The translations under genes were made by a program, and so were the position numbers. Source: an uncultured Lachnospiraceae bacterium (GTDB taxonomy: Bacteria > Bacillota > Clostridia > Lachnospirales > Lachnospiraceae). From it: a stretch of 41,889 bases of DNA. Below are positions 1 to 8,354 of the stretch, in pieces. The stretch covers positions 1 to 41,889 of the forward strand of contig CAMUZQ010000017.1 of NCBI GenBank assembly GCA_947165275.1. Reading direction: 5' to 3'. The number at the start of each line of letters is the position of its first letter. Position 1 is the stretch's first letter. Below the pieces are notes generated by a model that made no database searches, had not been told where the DNA came from, and saw only the letters and a program-made list of their open reading frames with translations.

Positions 1-22
1 TATCAGGTGAGCAGGCAAGCAT

Positions 23-52
23 TTGGTCCAGTTATTTAAGATACGTTATACT
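23..52 (+). promoter_or_regulatory. Candidate sigma-A promoter for larE-ttcA
   Basis: TTGGTC at 23-28 and TATACT at 47-52 are separated by 18 bp. The -10 is a good match to the housekeeping consensus and the -35 is moderate. Transcription would begin near position 59, giving a leader of about 105 nt before the larE start. There is no experimental support, and the upstream flank is cut by the window edge. Confidence 0.4.
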
Positions 53-74
53 AGGTTGCGAAGAGCAATGATAT

Positions 75-89
75 TGTGATAGCATCACA
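75..89. promoter_or_regulatory. Perfect palindrome TGTGATAGCATCACA in the larE leader
   Basis: TGTGAT and ATCACA are perfect inverted arms around a 3-nt centre. The site lies just downstream of the predicted transcription start, where a bound repressor would block transcription. The half-site TGTGA/TCACA resembles CRP/FNR-family operators, but the half-site spacing is 5 rather than the usual 6. It could also form a small RNA hairpin. A second short hairpin (CCTGC/GCAGG, 100-112) follows it. Confidence 0.35.
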
Positions 90-164
90 GATGCAGCTGC
101 CTGCACGGCAGGAAGCAAAAATGAGGTACAGGCTTTCGGGACGTGTTTCCAGAGGAGAAATATT

Positions 165-995
165 ATGGAACTTAATAAAGAATTATCGGATAAATATGAG
201 CTGCTGAAAACCACCCTTGTTTCTTACGGGAGAGTTGCAGTAGCTTTTTCGGGAGGGGTTGATTCGACCTTCCTGCTGCATGCAGCGCATGAAGCGCTGG
301 GGGATGGGACTGTGGCATTGACAGCAGCATCTTTGTCCTTTCCCGAAAGGGAGCTTAATGAAGCAAAAAGCTTTTGCGAGGATAAAGGCATCAGACAGAT
401 AATTGTGCGATCCGATGAGCTTTCCATAAAAGGCTACAGAGAAAATCCGGAAAACAGGTGCTATCTTTGCAAAAGGCAGCTTTTTTCAAGATTCCTTGAG
501 ACCGCTGAAAAGGAAAGAATGGATGTGGTAGCAGAGGGGTCTAATCTGGACGACAACGGAGATTACAGACCCGGTCTTACGGCAGTTGCAGAGCTTGGGA
601 TCAAAAGCCCTTTAAGAGAGGCCGGATTTACCAAAGAAGAAATACGCATCTTATCAAAGCGTTTCGGTCTGGATACCTGGGATAAACCGTCCTTTGCATG
701 TCTTGCAAGCCGTTTCCCCTACGGAGAGATCATAAATGAAAAAAAGCTTGCCATGGTGGACAAGGCGGAGCAGTATCTGCTGGAGCTTGGATTCAGGCAG
801 CTGAGAGTCCGTATACATGGTGACAATATGGCAAGGATCGAGCTTATGCCTGAGGATATGGACAGATTCATGTCGGGAGATATAAGAAACAGGGTATATG
901 AAGGATTCCGGGAGATCGGCTTCATCTATGTGGCTCTGGATCTGAAGGGATACAGGAGCGGCAGCATGAATGAAACTCTTATGGAGGAGAGGTGA
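165..995 (+). CDS. larE: LarE-type ATP-dependent sulfur transferase
   Basis: A PP-loop ATP pyrophosphatase of 276 aa, the usual LarE length. The PP-loop SGGVDS is at residues 29-34. LarE adenylates the carboxylates of a pyridinium dicarboxylate mononucleotide and inserts sulfur, on the route to the nickel-pincer nucleotide cofactor of lactate racemase. The protein carries C99 and C102 (CYLC) plus C179 in an ACLASR motif. The third matches the sacrificial cysteine position of Lactiplantibacillus LarE, and three cysteines are the pattern of LarE forms that hold a [4Fe-4S] cluster. No larA, larB or larC is present here, so the physiological substrate is open. The start is the ATG 7 nt after AGAGGAG. 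It overlaps the next gene by one base and is probably cotranscribed with it. Confidence 0.82.
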   Translation: MELNKELSDKYELLKTTLVSYGRVAVAFSGGVDSTFLLHAAHEALGDGTVALTAASLSFPERELNEAKSFCEDKGIRQIIVRSDELSIKGYRENPENRCYLCKRQLFSRFLETAEKERMDVVAEGSNLDDNGDYRPGLTAVAELGIKSPLREAGFTKEEIRILSKRFGLDTWDKPSFACLASRFPYGEIINEKKLAMVDKAEQYLLELGFRQLRVRIHGDNMARIELMPEDMDRFMSGDIRNRVYEGFREIGFIYVALDLKGYRSGSMNETLMEER

Positions 996-1870
996 TGATG
1001 CCGGAGGAAGAGAGGATGAATTCCGGTGGAGCAGCTAAGGCGGCTGTAAGGCGGGAGGCAGAGCGGAGCATCATCAGGCAGTACAGGAAGGAGCTCTGGT
1101 CGAAGTTTACAAAGGCCGTAAATCAGTATGAGCTTATAAAAAGCGGAGACAGGATAGCGGTATGTGTATCCGGAGGGAAGGATTCCTTCCTTATGGCGAA
1201 GCTTTTTGAAGAGCTCTACAAGCATGGCGAGAGGAATTTCGAGCCTGTCTACCTGACCATGGATCCCGGCTATAATGCGAAAAACCGGCAGAAGATCCTG
1301 GATAATGCAGAGCTTCTGGGGATCGAGCTTAATCATTTCAGCTCATCGATATTTGAGATAGCAGCTGAGGATGATAATTCACCCTGCTACCTCTGCGCCA
1401 GGATGAGACGGGGAGCCTTATATGCCAATGCAAAGAAGCTCGGGTGCAATAAGATCGCCCTCGGACATCATTATGATGATGTGATAGAAACCATACTCAT
1501 GGGGATGCTGTACGGAGGACAGATACAGACCATGATGCCGAAGCTGCATTCGGTCAATTTTGAAGGGATGGAGCTTATAAGACCGCTTTATCTTATCAGG
1601 GAGGAGAGCATCAGGAAATGGGCAGGACATAACGGGCTTTCTTTCATACAGTGCGCCTGCGCCCTTACGGAGAGGCCCGGGGTTTACGAGGGGACTGATC
1701 ACAGCGGAAAGAGAGCGGAGATCAAGGCCCTGATCAAAAAGCTCCATGAGATAAATCCTTATACTGAGGCCAATATATTCAAGAGCGTGGAAAATGTGAA
1801 TCTCGCGACGATAATAGCCTATAAGGAGGAGGGCGTGATCCATCATTTTCTGGATACATACGACAGTTGA
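995..1870 (+). CDS. ttcA: TtcA-family tRNA thiolation protein
   Basis: A PP-loop protein of 291 aa related to TtcA, which makes 2-thiocytidine at position 32 of certain tRNAs with an iron-sulfur cluster. The PP-loop SGGKDS is at residues 59-64, the CxxC pair C131/C134 lies in a CYLCARMRRG segment, LGHHYDD follows near 157, and a third cysteine (C220 or C222) lies near the end of the domain. This is the TtcA cysteine layout. A GTG at 992 is also open, but the ATG at 995 shares its A with the larE stop and sits 7 nt after GGAGG, so I chose it. Distant Clostridia paralogs may use other tRNA substrates, so substrate assignment is less sure than family. Confidence 0.8.
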   Translation: MMPEEERMNSGGAAKAAVRREAERSIIRQYRKELWSKFTKAVNQYELIKSGDRIAVCVSGGKDSFLMAKLFEELYKHGERNFEPVYLTMDPGYNAKNRQKILDNAELLGIELNHFSSSIFEIAAEDDNSPCYLCARMRRGALYANAKKLGCNKIALGHHYDDVIETILMGMLYGGQIQTMMPKLHSVNFEGMELIRPLYLIREESIRKWAGHNGLSFIQCACALTERPGVYEGTDHSGKRAEIKALIKKLHEINPYTEANIFKSVENVNLATIIAYKEEGVIHHFLDTYDS

Positions 1871-1881
1871 TAAACCGGGAT

Positions 1882-1933
1882 GTCCGCATGCTGACAGGCA
1901 GGCGCGGAGATCCCTGTCAGGACAGGAACGGAC
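1882..1933 (+). repeat. Inverted repeat between ttcA and trpD
   Basis: CTGACAGG (1891-1898) and CCTGTCAG (1913-1920) form a perfect 8-bp stem with a 14-nt loop. An outer pair GTCCG (1882-1886)/CGGAC (1929-1933) could extend it past an internal loop. No T-run follows, so it is not a classic terminator. The 137-nt gap has no T-box signature and no evident Trp-codon leader peptide, and I see no good promoter. The trp genes may be read through from larE-ttcA, or this structure may process or attenuate that transcript. Confidence 0.4.
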
Positions 1934-2007
1934 GTTTACAGTATCAGTGCCTGCTGCGGAGCAGTGTGGCATAAAGGATTCACCATATATGATCAGGAGG
2001 TAACATT

Positions 2008-3048
2008 ATGATCAAAGAGGCAATCGTAAAAATCGTAAACAAGGAGGATCTCAGCTATGACGAGGCATATGCTGTCATGAATGAGATCATGAGCGGAGAG
2101 ACCTCTCCCACGCAGAATGCGGCTTTTCTCGCAGCGCTTTCCACAAAGAGCGCAAGGGCGGAGACGACGGATGAGATCGCAGGATGCGCAGCCGCCATGA
2201 GGGATCATGCGACAAGGGTTGATACAGGTATGGAGCTTTTGGAGATCGTGGGCACCGGCGGCGACAATGCAGGCAGCTTTAATATTTCCACCACTACGGC
2301 TATAATCGCTGCCGCAGGAGGCATAAAGGTGGCAAAGCACGGAAACAGGGCAGCGTCTTCGCTCTGCGGTACTGCCGATTGCCTGGAGGCTCTGGGAGTT
2401 AATATAAACCAGAGTCCTGAAAGGTGCATCGAGCTGCTTAATGAGGCGGGAATGTGCTTCTTTTTCGCACAGAAATATCATACATCCATGAAGTATGTGG
2501 GGGCCATAAGGAAGGAGCTTGGCTTCCGCACGGTGTTTAATATACTTGGGCCGCTTACGAACCCCGGATCGCCTTCGATGCAGCTTCTGGGAGTATACGA
2601 CGGCTATCTTGTGGAGCCTCTGGCTCAGGTTCTGGTGAGCCTCGGGGTGAAAAGGGGAATGGTGGTATACGGTCAGGATAAGCTGGATGAGATATCCTTA
2701 AGCTCACCTACCACCATCTGCGAGATAAAGGACGGATGGTTCAGAAGCTTTACCGTAAAACCGGAGGATTTCGGCTTTGAGCGCTGCAAAAAGGAAGACC
2801 TTAAGGGAGGCACCCCGGAGGAGAATGCTAAAATAACAAGAGATATACTTAACGGGGCGAAGGGACATAAGAGAAACGCAGTTCTTATGAATGCCGGGGC
2901 AGCCCTCTATATAGGAGGCAGGGCTGAGGATTACAGAGCAGGGATCTCTCTCGCGGAGGAGATCATTGATTCAGGAAGGGCCATTAAGACCCTGGATAAG
3001 CTCATAGAGGTCAGCAACAGGCCGGAGGGTGACAGTGACCATACTTGA
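2008..3048 (+). CDS. trpD: Anthranilate phosphoribosyltransferase
   Basis: TrpD joins anthranilate to PRPP to give N-(5'-phosphoribosyl)anthranilate, the second step of tryptophan synthesis. The 346-aa protein has the family's hallmarks: the PRPP-binding GTGGD loop in [17 protein letters not shown] (about residues 79-95), KHGNRAASS near 110, and the anthranilate-site region [23 protein letters not shown] (about 163-190). Length is normal, and there is no fused TrpG domain as in some enterobacteria. The start ATG follows AGGAGG with normal spacing. It opens a trpDCFBA run whose missing trpE and trpG must lie elsewhere in the genome or be absent. Confidence 0.97.
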   Translation: MIKEAIVKIVNKEDLSYDEAYAVMNEIMSGETSPTQNAAFLAALSTKSARAETTDEIAGCAAAMRDHATRVDTGMELLEIVGTGGDNAGSFNISTTTAIIAAAGGIKVAKHGNRAASSLCGTADCLEALGVNINQSPERCIELLNEAGMCFFFAQKYHTSMKYVGAIRKELGFRTVFNILGPLTNPGSPSMQLLGVYDGYLVEPLAQVLVSLGVKRGMVVYGQDKLDEISLSSPTTICEIKDGWFRSFTVKPEDFGFERCKKEDLKGGTPEENAKITRDILNGAKGHKRNAVLMNAGAALYIGGRAEDYRAGISLAEEIIDSGRAIKTLDKLIEVSNRPEGDSDHT

Positions 3049-3820
3049 TGAGATAGCGGCATATACAAAGGAGCGCATAGCCGGGGCAAAGAAGCTCAGA
3101 CCTTATGAGACCGTAAGGGATGAGGCCTGTGCGCTTCCAAAGGGAGATTTTGCTTTTGAAAAGGCCTTGAAGGGGGAGGATATCTCATTTATCTGTGAAT
3201 GCAAAAAGGCGTCTCCCTCGAAGGGCCTCATAGCGCCTGAATTTAACTGTCTTGAGACCGCAAGAGAATATGAGGAGGCCGGAGGCGACTGTATTTCCGT
3301 GCTTACCGAGCCCCACTGGTTTCTGGGCAGGGATGAATATCTGAAGGAGACTGCAGCAGAGGTGTCTGTTCCCTGCCTCAGGAAGGATTTTACGGTAGAT
3401 GATTATATGATCTACGAGGCCAGGCTTCTGGGAGCCTCGGCGGTATTGCTGATCTGCGCCATACTTTCTGACGGACAGCTTAAGGAATACCTTTCAGTGT
3501 GCGACAGGCTGGGACTGTCTGCCCTGGTTGAGACTCATGACGAGGAAGAGATAGGGCTTGCCTTGAGGGCCGGAGCCCGGATCATTGGTGTAAACAACAG
3601 AAACCTCAGGGATTTTTCTGTTGATACCGAAAACAGCAGAAGGCTCAGATCGCTTGTGCCTGATGATGTGATCTTCGTCTCAGAGAGCGGAGTAAGGAGC
3701 AGGGCGGATGTGGATGAATTAAGGCTTATCGGCGCTGATGCGGTGCTTGTGGGCGAGACTCTGATGAGGGCTTCAGATAAAAAGGCTGCGCTGAGCGAGC
3801 TTAAGGGTGGCGGCAAATGA
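3035..3820 (+). CDS. trpC: Indole-3-glycerol-phosphate synthase
   Basis: TrpC closes the indole ring of carboxyphenylaminodeoxyribulose phosphate. It is a (beta/alpha)8 enzyme of about 261 aa and monofunctional, with TrpF as a separate downstream gene. Visible motifs are the phosphate/catalytic strand [10 protein letters not shown] (near residue 52), LRKDF near 114, GVNNRNL near 185 and SESGV near 213. The longest open frame begins at a GTG at 3029, directly against the GGAGG. The GTG at 3035 has a proper 6-nt spacing from that site and is preferred. Either start lies inside the end of trpD, so translation is likely coupled. Confidence 0.95.
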   Translation: MTILDEIAAYTKERIAGAKKLRPYETVRDEACALPKGDFAFEKALKGEDISFICECKKASPSKGLIAPEFNCLETAREYEEAGGDCISVLTEPHWFLGRDEYLKETAAEVSVPCLRKDFTVDDYMIYEARLLGASAVLLICAILSDGQLKEYLSVCDRLGLSALVETHDEEEIGLALRAGARIIGVNNRNLRDFSVDTENSRRLRSLVPDDVIFVSESGVRSRADVDELRLIGADAVLVGETLMRASDKKAALSELKGGGK

Positions 3821-4416
3821 CCGCGATAAAGCTTTGCGGACTCACAAGTCCTGAGGATATAATGACTGTGAATGAGCTGAGGCCCGAATATGCAGGCTTC
3901 GTGTTTGCTTCATGGAGCAGAAGATATATCCCGCCTGACAGAGTGGTGGAGCTGAAGTCAATGCTCGATCCCTCCGTGAAGGCCGTGGGAGTTTTTGTCG
4001 ACGCAGAGATCGGGGAGGTTTCGGAGCTTCTTGACAGGGGTATAATAGATATGGCACAGCTTCACGGAAGCGAGGATGATGAATATATAAGAAGACTGAG
4101 CAGTATCAGCGGAAAGCCTGTGATAAAGGCATTTAAGATAAAAACAGTTGATGATCTTCTGCCTGCAAAAAAAAGCAGCGCGGATCATATACTGCTTGAT
4201 TCCGGCGCAGGAACGGGAAATGCATTCGACTGGGGGCTTCTTAAGGACATACAGAGGCCTTATTTCCTTGCAGGCGGGCTTTCTCTTATGAATATTGATG
4301 AGGCGCTTGATACATTATGTCCTTATGCCGTGGATGTAAGCTCCGGAATAGAGACCTGCGGGATCAAGGACCATGAAAAGATGAGGCAGTTTGTTGCAAA
4401 GGTCAGGAGCAGATGA
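3817..4416 (+). CDS. trpF: Phosphoribosylanthranilate isomerase
   Basis: TrpF performs the Amadori rearrangement of phosphoribosylanthranilate to CdRP, the substrate of TrpC. It is 199 aa, slightly short but normal for the family. The KLCG motif places the catalytic general-base cysteine at C7. GVFVDA (near 57), HG in QLHGSED (near 83), LLDSGAGTG (near 126) and the C-terminal DVSSGIE phosphate-binding segment (near 172) are all present. It overlaps trpC by 4 bp (ATGA), consistent with translational coupling. Confidence 0.95.
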   Translation: MTAIKLCGLTSPEDIMTVNELRPEYAGFVFASWSRRYIPPDRVVELKSMLDPSVKAVGVFVDAEIGEVSELLDRGIIDMAQLHGSEDDEYIRRLSSISGKPVIKAFKIKTVDDLLPAKKSSADHILLDSGAGTGNAFDWGLLKDIQRPYFLAGGLSLMNIDEALDTLCPYAVDVSSGIETCGIKDHEKMRQFVAKVRSR

Positions 4417-4430
4417 AAGGAAGATGAAAA

Positions 4431-5621
4431 ATGACAAATCCGGCAGGAAGATTCGGTAATCACGGAGGGCAGTACATACCCGAGACCCTTATGAATGCGG
4501 TTATTGAGCTCGAAGAGGCCTATAACCGCTACAGGGATGATCCGGGATTTAAGAAGGAACTTGAAACTCTTTTCAATGAATATGCAGGAAGACCCTCAAG
4601 ACTGTATTTTGCCGAAAAAATGACTGAGGATCTCGGCGGGGCGAAGATATATCTGAAGAGGGAGGATCTGAACCATACCGGGGCACATAAGATAAATAAT
4701 GTCCTGGGACAGGCCCTGCTTGCAAAGAAGATGGGCAAGACAAGACTCATCGCCGAAACCGGGGCAGGGCAGCACGGAGTCGCGACAGCAACCGCAGCTG
4801 CGCTCATGGGCATGGAGTGCGTGGTTTTCATGGGGGAAGAGGATACGGTAAGGCAGGCGCTTAATGTATACAGGATGAAGCTCCTGGGTGCTGAGGTGGT
4901 GCCTGTCAGGTCGGGGACCGCCACCCTGAAGGATGCTGTTTCTGAGGCAATGCGGGAATGGACCTCCAGGATAAGCGATACACATTATTGCCTGGGCTCT
5001 GTAATGGGCCCGCATCCTTTCCCTACTATAGTGCGTGATTTCCAGTCTGTCATATCAAGAGAGATAAAGGAAGAGATGCTTAAAAAGGAGGGGAGACTGC
5101 CTGATGCGGTGCTGGCCTGTGTCGGCGGAGGTTCAAATGCGATAGGGAGCTTTTACAATTTCATAGACGACAGGGAGGTAAGGCTTATCGGCTGCGAGGC
5201 GGCGGGAAGAGGTGTGGATACCTTTGAAACAGCTGCGACCATAGCCACAGGACGGCCGGGGATATTCCACGGCATGAAATCGTATTTCTGTCAGGATGAA
5301 TTCGGTCAGATAGCGCCGGTTTATTCCATTTCGGCAGGGCTTGATTATCCCGGGATAGGGCCGGAGCATGCCTGGCTTCATGATACGAAAAGAGCAGAGT
5401 ATGTGGCTGTGACCGACGAGGAAGCGGTTTCAGCCTTTGAGTATCTTGCAAGGACGGAGGGGATAATACCCGCCATAGAGTCGGCTCACGCTGTGGCTCA
5501 TGCAATAAAGATAGCGCCTGATATGGATAAAGACAGGATAATAGTCATCACCCTGTCGGGCAGAGGAGATAAGGACTGTGCGGCTATAGCCCGTTACAGG
5601 GGGGAGGACATCCATGAGTAA
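4431..5621 (+). CDS. trpB: Tryptophan synthase beta chain
   Basis: TrpB condenses indole with serine using PLP. At 396 aa it is the classical TrpB1 type that pairs with TrpA. The PLP Schiff-base lysine is K87 in HTGAHKINN, matching the numbering of the enteric enzyme. GAGQHG follows near 110 (catalytic Glu just before it), and the PLP phosphate loop [10 protein letters not shown] is near 226. AGLDYPG/GPEH marks the C-terminal COMM-type region. The start is 14 nt after trpF. The 3' end overlaps trpA by 8 bp, fitting stoichiometric production of the alpha2-beta2 complex. Confidence 0.98.
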   Translation: MTNPAGRFGNHGGQYIPETLMNAVIELEEAYNRYRDDPGFKKELETLFNEYAGRPSRLYFAEKMTEDLGGAKIYLKREDLNHTGAHKINNVLGQALLAKKMGKTRLIAETGAGQHGVATATAAALMGMECVVFMGEEDTVRQALNVYRMKLLGAEVVPVRSGTATLKDAVSEAMREWTSRISDTHYCLGSVMGPHPFPTIVRDFQSVISREIKEEMLKKEGRLPDAVLACVGGGSNAIGSFYNFIDDREVRLIGCEAAGRGVDTFETAATIATGRPGIFHGMKSYFCQDEFGQIAPVYSISAGLDYPGIGPEHAWLHDTKRAEYVAVTDEEAVSAFEYLARTEGIIPAIESAHAVAHAIKIAPDMDKDRIIVITLSGRGDKDCAAIARYRGEDIHE

Positions 5622-6393
5622 TATATACAGAGCTTTCGAAAACGGCAAAGCCTTTATTCCTTTCATAACCTGCGGTGATCCGGATCTTGATACGACCGAA
5701 AGGGTGGTACTGGAGGCCGTGAAAAACGGTGCCGATCTTATTGAGCTGGGGATCCCTTTTTCGGATCCCACAGCCGAGGGGCCTGTGATACAGGGGGCGA
5801 ATGTAAGAGCACTCAGAGGAGGAGCCACAACAGACAGGATCTTTTCCCTTGTAAGGCGGATCAGACAGCATACGGATACTCCCATGGTGTTTATGACCTA
5901 CGCAAATGTTGTATTTTCCTATGGCCCGGACAGATTCATCGGTTCATGCCGCGATATGGGAATAGACGGACTTATCCTTCCGGACCTTCCTTATGAGGAG
6001 AAAGATGAATTCCTGCCGGAATGTCATGAGCATGGAGTTGATCTTATATCCTTCATAGCGCCTACATCAGAGAACCGGATAGCCATGATAGCAGGGGAGG
6101 CGGAGGGTTTTCTGTACATCGTATCCAGTCTCGGCGTGACAGGACAGAGAAACGAGATCAAAACCGATATAGCTTCGATCGTAAAGACAGTAAGGGAGAA
6201 TACGGATATTCCCTGTGCAGTCGGCTTCGGGATCTCTGCGCCTGAGCAGGCAAAAAGGATGGCGTCTCTTTCAGACGGCGCCATCGTCGGATCTGCGATA
6301 ATCAGGATCATTGAAGAATACGGCAAGGATTCACCTTCTCATGTGGGAGAATATGTCAGGCAGATGAAGGAAGCGGTGATGTCGGCTGACTGA
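5614..6393 (+). CDS. trpA: Tryptophan synthase alpha chain
   Basis: TrpA cleaves indole-3-glycerol phosphate and channels indole to TrpB. It is 259 aa with the usual TIM-barrel motifs: PFITCGDP near 16, ELGIPFSDP at 44-52, and VGFGIS near 208. E44 matches the catalytic Glu49 of the enteric enzyme. The residue equivalent to catalytic Asp60 is Glu here (E55 in PTAEGP), a conservative change. The start lies in the end of trpB. It is the last trp gene; a new promoter follows for the next operon. Confidence 0.96.
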   Translation: MSNIYRAFENGKAFIPFITCGDPDLDTTERVVLEAVKNGADLIELGIPFSDPTAEGPVIQGANVRALRGGATTDRIFSLVRRIRQHTDTPMVFMTYANVVFSYGPDRFIGSCRDMGIDGLILPDLPYEEKDEFLPECHEHGVDLISFIAPTSENRIAMIAGEAEGFLYIVSSLGVTGQRNEIKTDIASIVKTVRENTDIPCAVGFGISAPEQAKRMASLSDGAIVGSAIIRIIEEYGKDSPSHVGEYVRQMKEAVMSAD

Positions 6394-6406
6394 GGGCCGG
6401 TGATGT

Positions 6407-6435
6407 TTGATAAATAAAAAGGGATTTGTTACAAT
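6407..6435 (+). promoter_or_regulatory. Strong sigma-A promoter with extended -10
   Basis: TTGATA (6407-6412) and TACAAT (6430-6435) have exactly 17 bp between them, and the -10 is preceded by TGT, an extended -10 motif. Five of six bases match consensus in each hexamer. Transcription would start near 6442, about 45 nt before the 6487 gene. No stable terminator hairpin is evident between trpA and this promoter. Confidence 0.7.
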
Positions 6436-6486
6436 AAGATATTACATTTCTGCATAGCTTTCCTGACTGATTACAAAGAGGTAAAG

Positions 6487-7251
6487 ATGTATTTTAATAA
6501 TAAAAAGCATATTTTATCCAATGTGCTCATGGCTGCAGCCGCGATAAATGTCGTATCGGCGTTGCTGGGAGGATTGATTAGGGTGGTGGTAAACAACAAT
6601 ATATCCCTTACCCCCGACATGGCGGACGGTATATTGTGGAAGGTGCAGATAGTATTATCCATAATCCAGCTGGTGCTTATATGCATTGTTTTCTGGTTTG
6701 CATTCAGACAGATGAACAGGTATATAGGTACTGTGGAGGATGATGACAGGGCAGAGATGGGACGGCTTCAGGAGGAGGTTTTCGGGACGAAGCTCTCAGC
6801 GCTTTCGGCCGATGCGATAAGGCGTCTTCTTCAGATCTGGGCTGTGATCCTGATCGGCGTGGAGATCGTATATGATGTTACATCCACCCTTTACAGGGAG
6901 TTCATGCTGCAGCTTTTCAGCATGGAACTTTTGACAGGAGGAATATTCTCCGGCGGATTTGCTGTTTTATATAACAGCACTCACGGATTTAAATACCTTG
7001 GAATGCTCATCGCCATTCTTCTAGGGATAATGATGACCGGGATCTTCTTAAATGACAGACTCCTGAAGGCTGTAGCCGGTATGCTTACATTAATGTTTCT
7101 GGCGGCGTTTGCCCTGTTTCAGATGAATACGATCTCGCTTTTCGGACGTTCCTTCGGCGTGGTATGGACCTCTGTGATCTTCCATGCAACGGAAACAGCA
7201 GGGCTTTTGACAGTAGCGATATATATGAGGACGCATTATCTCGGAGTCTGA
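6487..7251 (+). CDS. Unknown polytopic membrane protein
   Basis: A 254-aa protein I do not recognise. It has six or seven hydrophobic segments: about residues 10-35, 50-72, 113-135, 145-160, 168-190, 195-213 and 218-245. A hydrophilic acidic segment (about 78-105, with EDDDRAE) lies between the second and third. There are no catalytic motifs or cysteine clusters. The ATG is preceded by AGAGG with good spacing. It is the first gene after the promoter at 6407 and 69 nt upstream of an orphan TRAP-type binding lipoprotein. It is too long and has too many segments to be a typical DctQ, so I do not call it a transporter subunit. Confidence 0.75.
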   Translation: MYFNNKKHILSNVLMAAAAINVVSALLGGLIRVVVNNNISLTPDMADGILWKVQIVLSIIQLVLICIVFWFAFRQMNRYIGTVEDDDRAEMGRLQEEVFGTKLSALSADAIRRLLQIWAVILIGVEIVYDVTSTLYREFMLQLFSMELLTGGIFSGGFAVLYNSTHGFKYLGMLIAILLGIMMTGIFLNDRLLKAVAGMLTLMFLAAFALFQMNTISLFGRSFGVVWTSVIFHATETAGLLTVAIYMRTHYLGV

Positions 7252-7320
7252 AGGGATATCCTTCTGGAGACGGCGTGATACGGCGTAAGACAGAATTTCG
7301 GGCATGGAGGCCTTTTGATC

Positions 7321-8328
7321 ATGAAAAAGATTATTGCTCTGGTTTTTGCCATGGTAATGGCAGTATGTTTATTTAATGGATGCAGTGCCTCCGCGACGAC
7401 GGGGCCTGTGGAGGATGTAGTACTGAAGATCGGGGTTTCAACGGGAGAGTCCGATCCGAGAAATATAGCCGCTATGCAGTTTGCAAACGAGATTTCGGAG
7501 AAAACCGGAGGTACAATAACGGCAGTTGTCTATCCCTACGGGCAGCTTGGAGGAGATGCAGAGCTTATTGATGCCATGGCGGCGGATTCAAAGAAGGTCG
7601 ATATCATCATTACCGATGCTTCAAATTTTGCTACATATGAACCGAAGATGGGAATATCGGCGCTGCCCTTCCTTTTTGACGATTTTGATACGGCGTGGGC
7701 GTTTATGGACAGCGAGATAGAGGCGGAGGTGGAAGAGCTTCTTATCAAGGATAATATGAGGGTGCTTGCCCATTACTGCAGCGGCTTCAGATGCGTGACT
7801 AATTCCAAAGGACCGATCGAAACGCCTGAGGATATGCAGGGGCTTGTGATCCGTACACCGCAGAATCCTGTGATAATGGCCACCATGACTTCCCTTGGCG
7901 CATATCCCCAGCCTCTTTCCTTTGCCGAGCTTTATCCGGCTCTGAGACAGGGAACCTATGATGGCCAGGAAAACCCTATACCGGTCATATACAACAACAA
8001 GCTGTATGAGGTTCAGAAATATCTTTCTGTCACAAATCATATTTATTCCGGGCTGTGTTTTACCATTTCAGAGAGGGTGTGGAACCGTTTTACTCCGGCT
8101 CAGCAGAAGATAATACAGAAAGCGGCGGAGGATTCTGCAAAAGCAGACAGAGAGAGCAACCGAAAGCAGACAGAGGAGCTGATGGAGACGCTTCGGAAAG
8201 CGGGTATGGAGATAAACGAGCCGCCCTTAAGACCCTTTGCGGAAGCGACCAGAACAGTGATTGAGAGCTACGAAGGTGTTTACGGCGATACATACACAAA
8301 GCTCGAGGCCTGGATGGCAGAAAATTAA
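7321..8328 (+). CDS. TRAP-type (DctP family) solute-binding lipoprotein
   Basis: A substrate-binding protein of tripartite ATP-independent periplasmic transporters, 335 aa. The N-terminus is a lipoprotein signal peptide with lipobox LFNGC, so the mature protein starts at lipidated C21. The body follows DctP: an early IGVSTGESDPRN segment, a YPYGQLGG segment, the ligand-carboxylate Arg region (VIRTP), and the hallmark QGTYDGQENP. Ligands in the family are usually small organic acids; the ligand here is unknown. No DctQ or DctM subunit is present. A TTG at 7315 is also open, but the ATG at 7321 is 10 nt from GGAGG and gives the normal signal peptide. Confidence 0.88.
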   Translation: MKKIIALVFAMVMAVCLFNGCSASATTGPVEDVVLKIGVSTGESDPRNIAAMQFANEISEKTGGTITAVVYPYGQLGGDAELIDAMAADSKKVDIIITDASNFATYEPKMGISALPFLFDDFDTAWAFMDSEIEAEVEELLIKDNMRVLAHYCSGFRCVTNSKGPIETPEDMQGLVIRTPQNPVIMATMTSLGAYPQPLSFAELYPALRQGTYDGQENPIPVIYNNKLYEVQKYLSVTNHIYSGLCFTISERVWNRFTPAQQKIIQKAAEDSAKADRESNRKQTEELMETLRKAGMEINEPPLRPFAEATRTVIESYEGVYGDTYTKLEAWMAEN

Positions 8329-8354
8329 TATAACAGGAGTGAAAGTACACAGAA

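Noticed and set aside
1871-2007. T-box or tryptophan attenuator before trpD
   Set aside because: There is no AGGGUGGNACCGCG-type T-box sequence, no tandem Trp codons in a leader ORF, and no terminator with a T-run. Only an inverted repeat is present.
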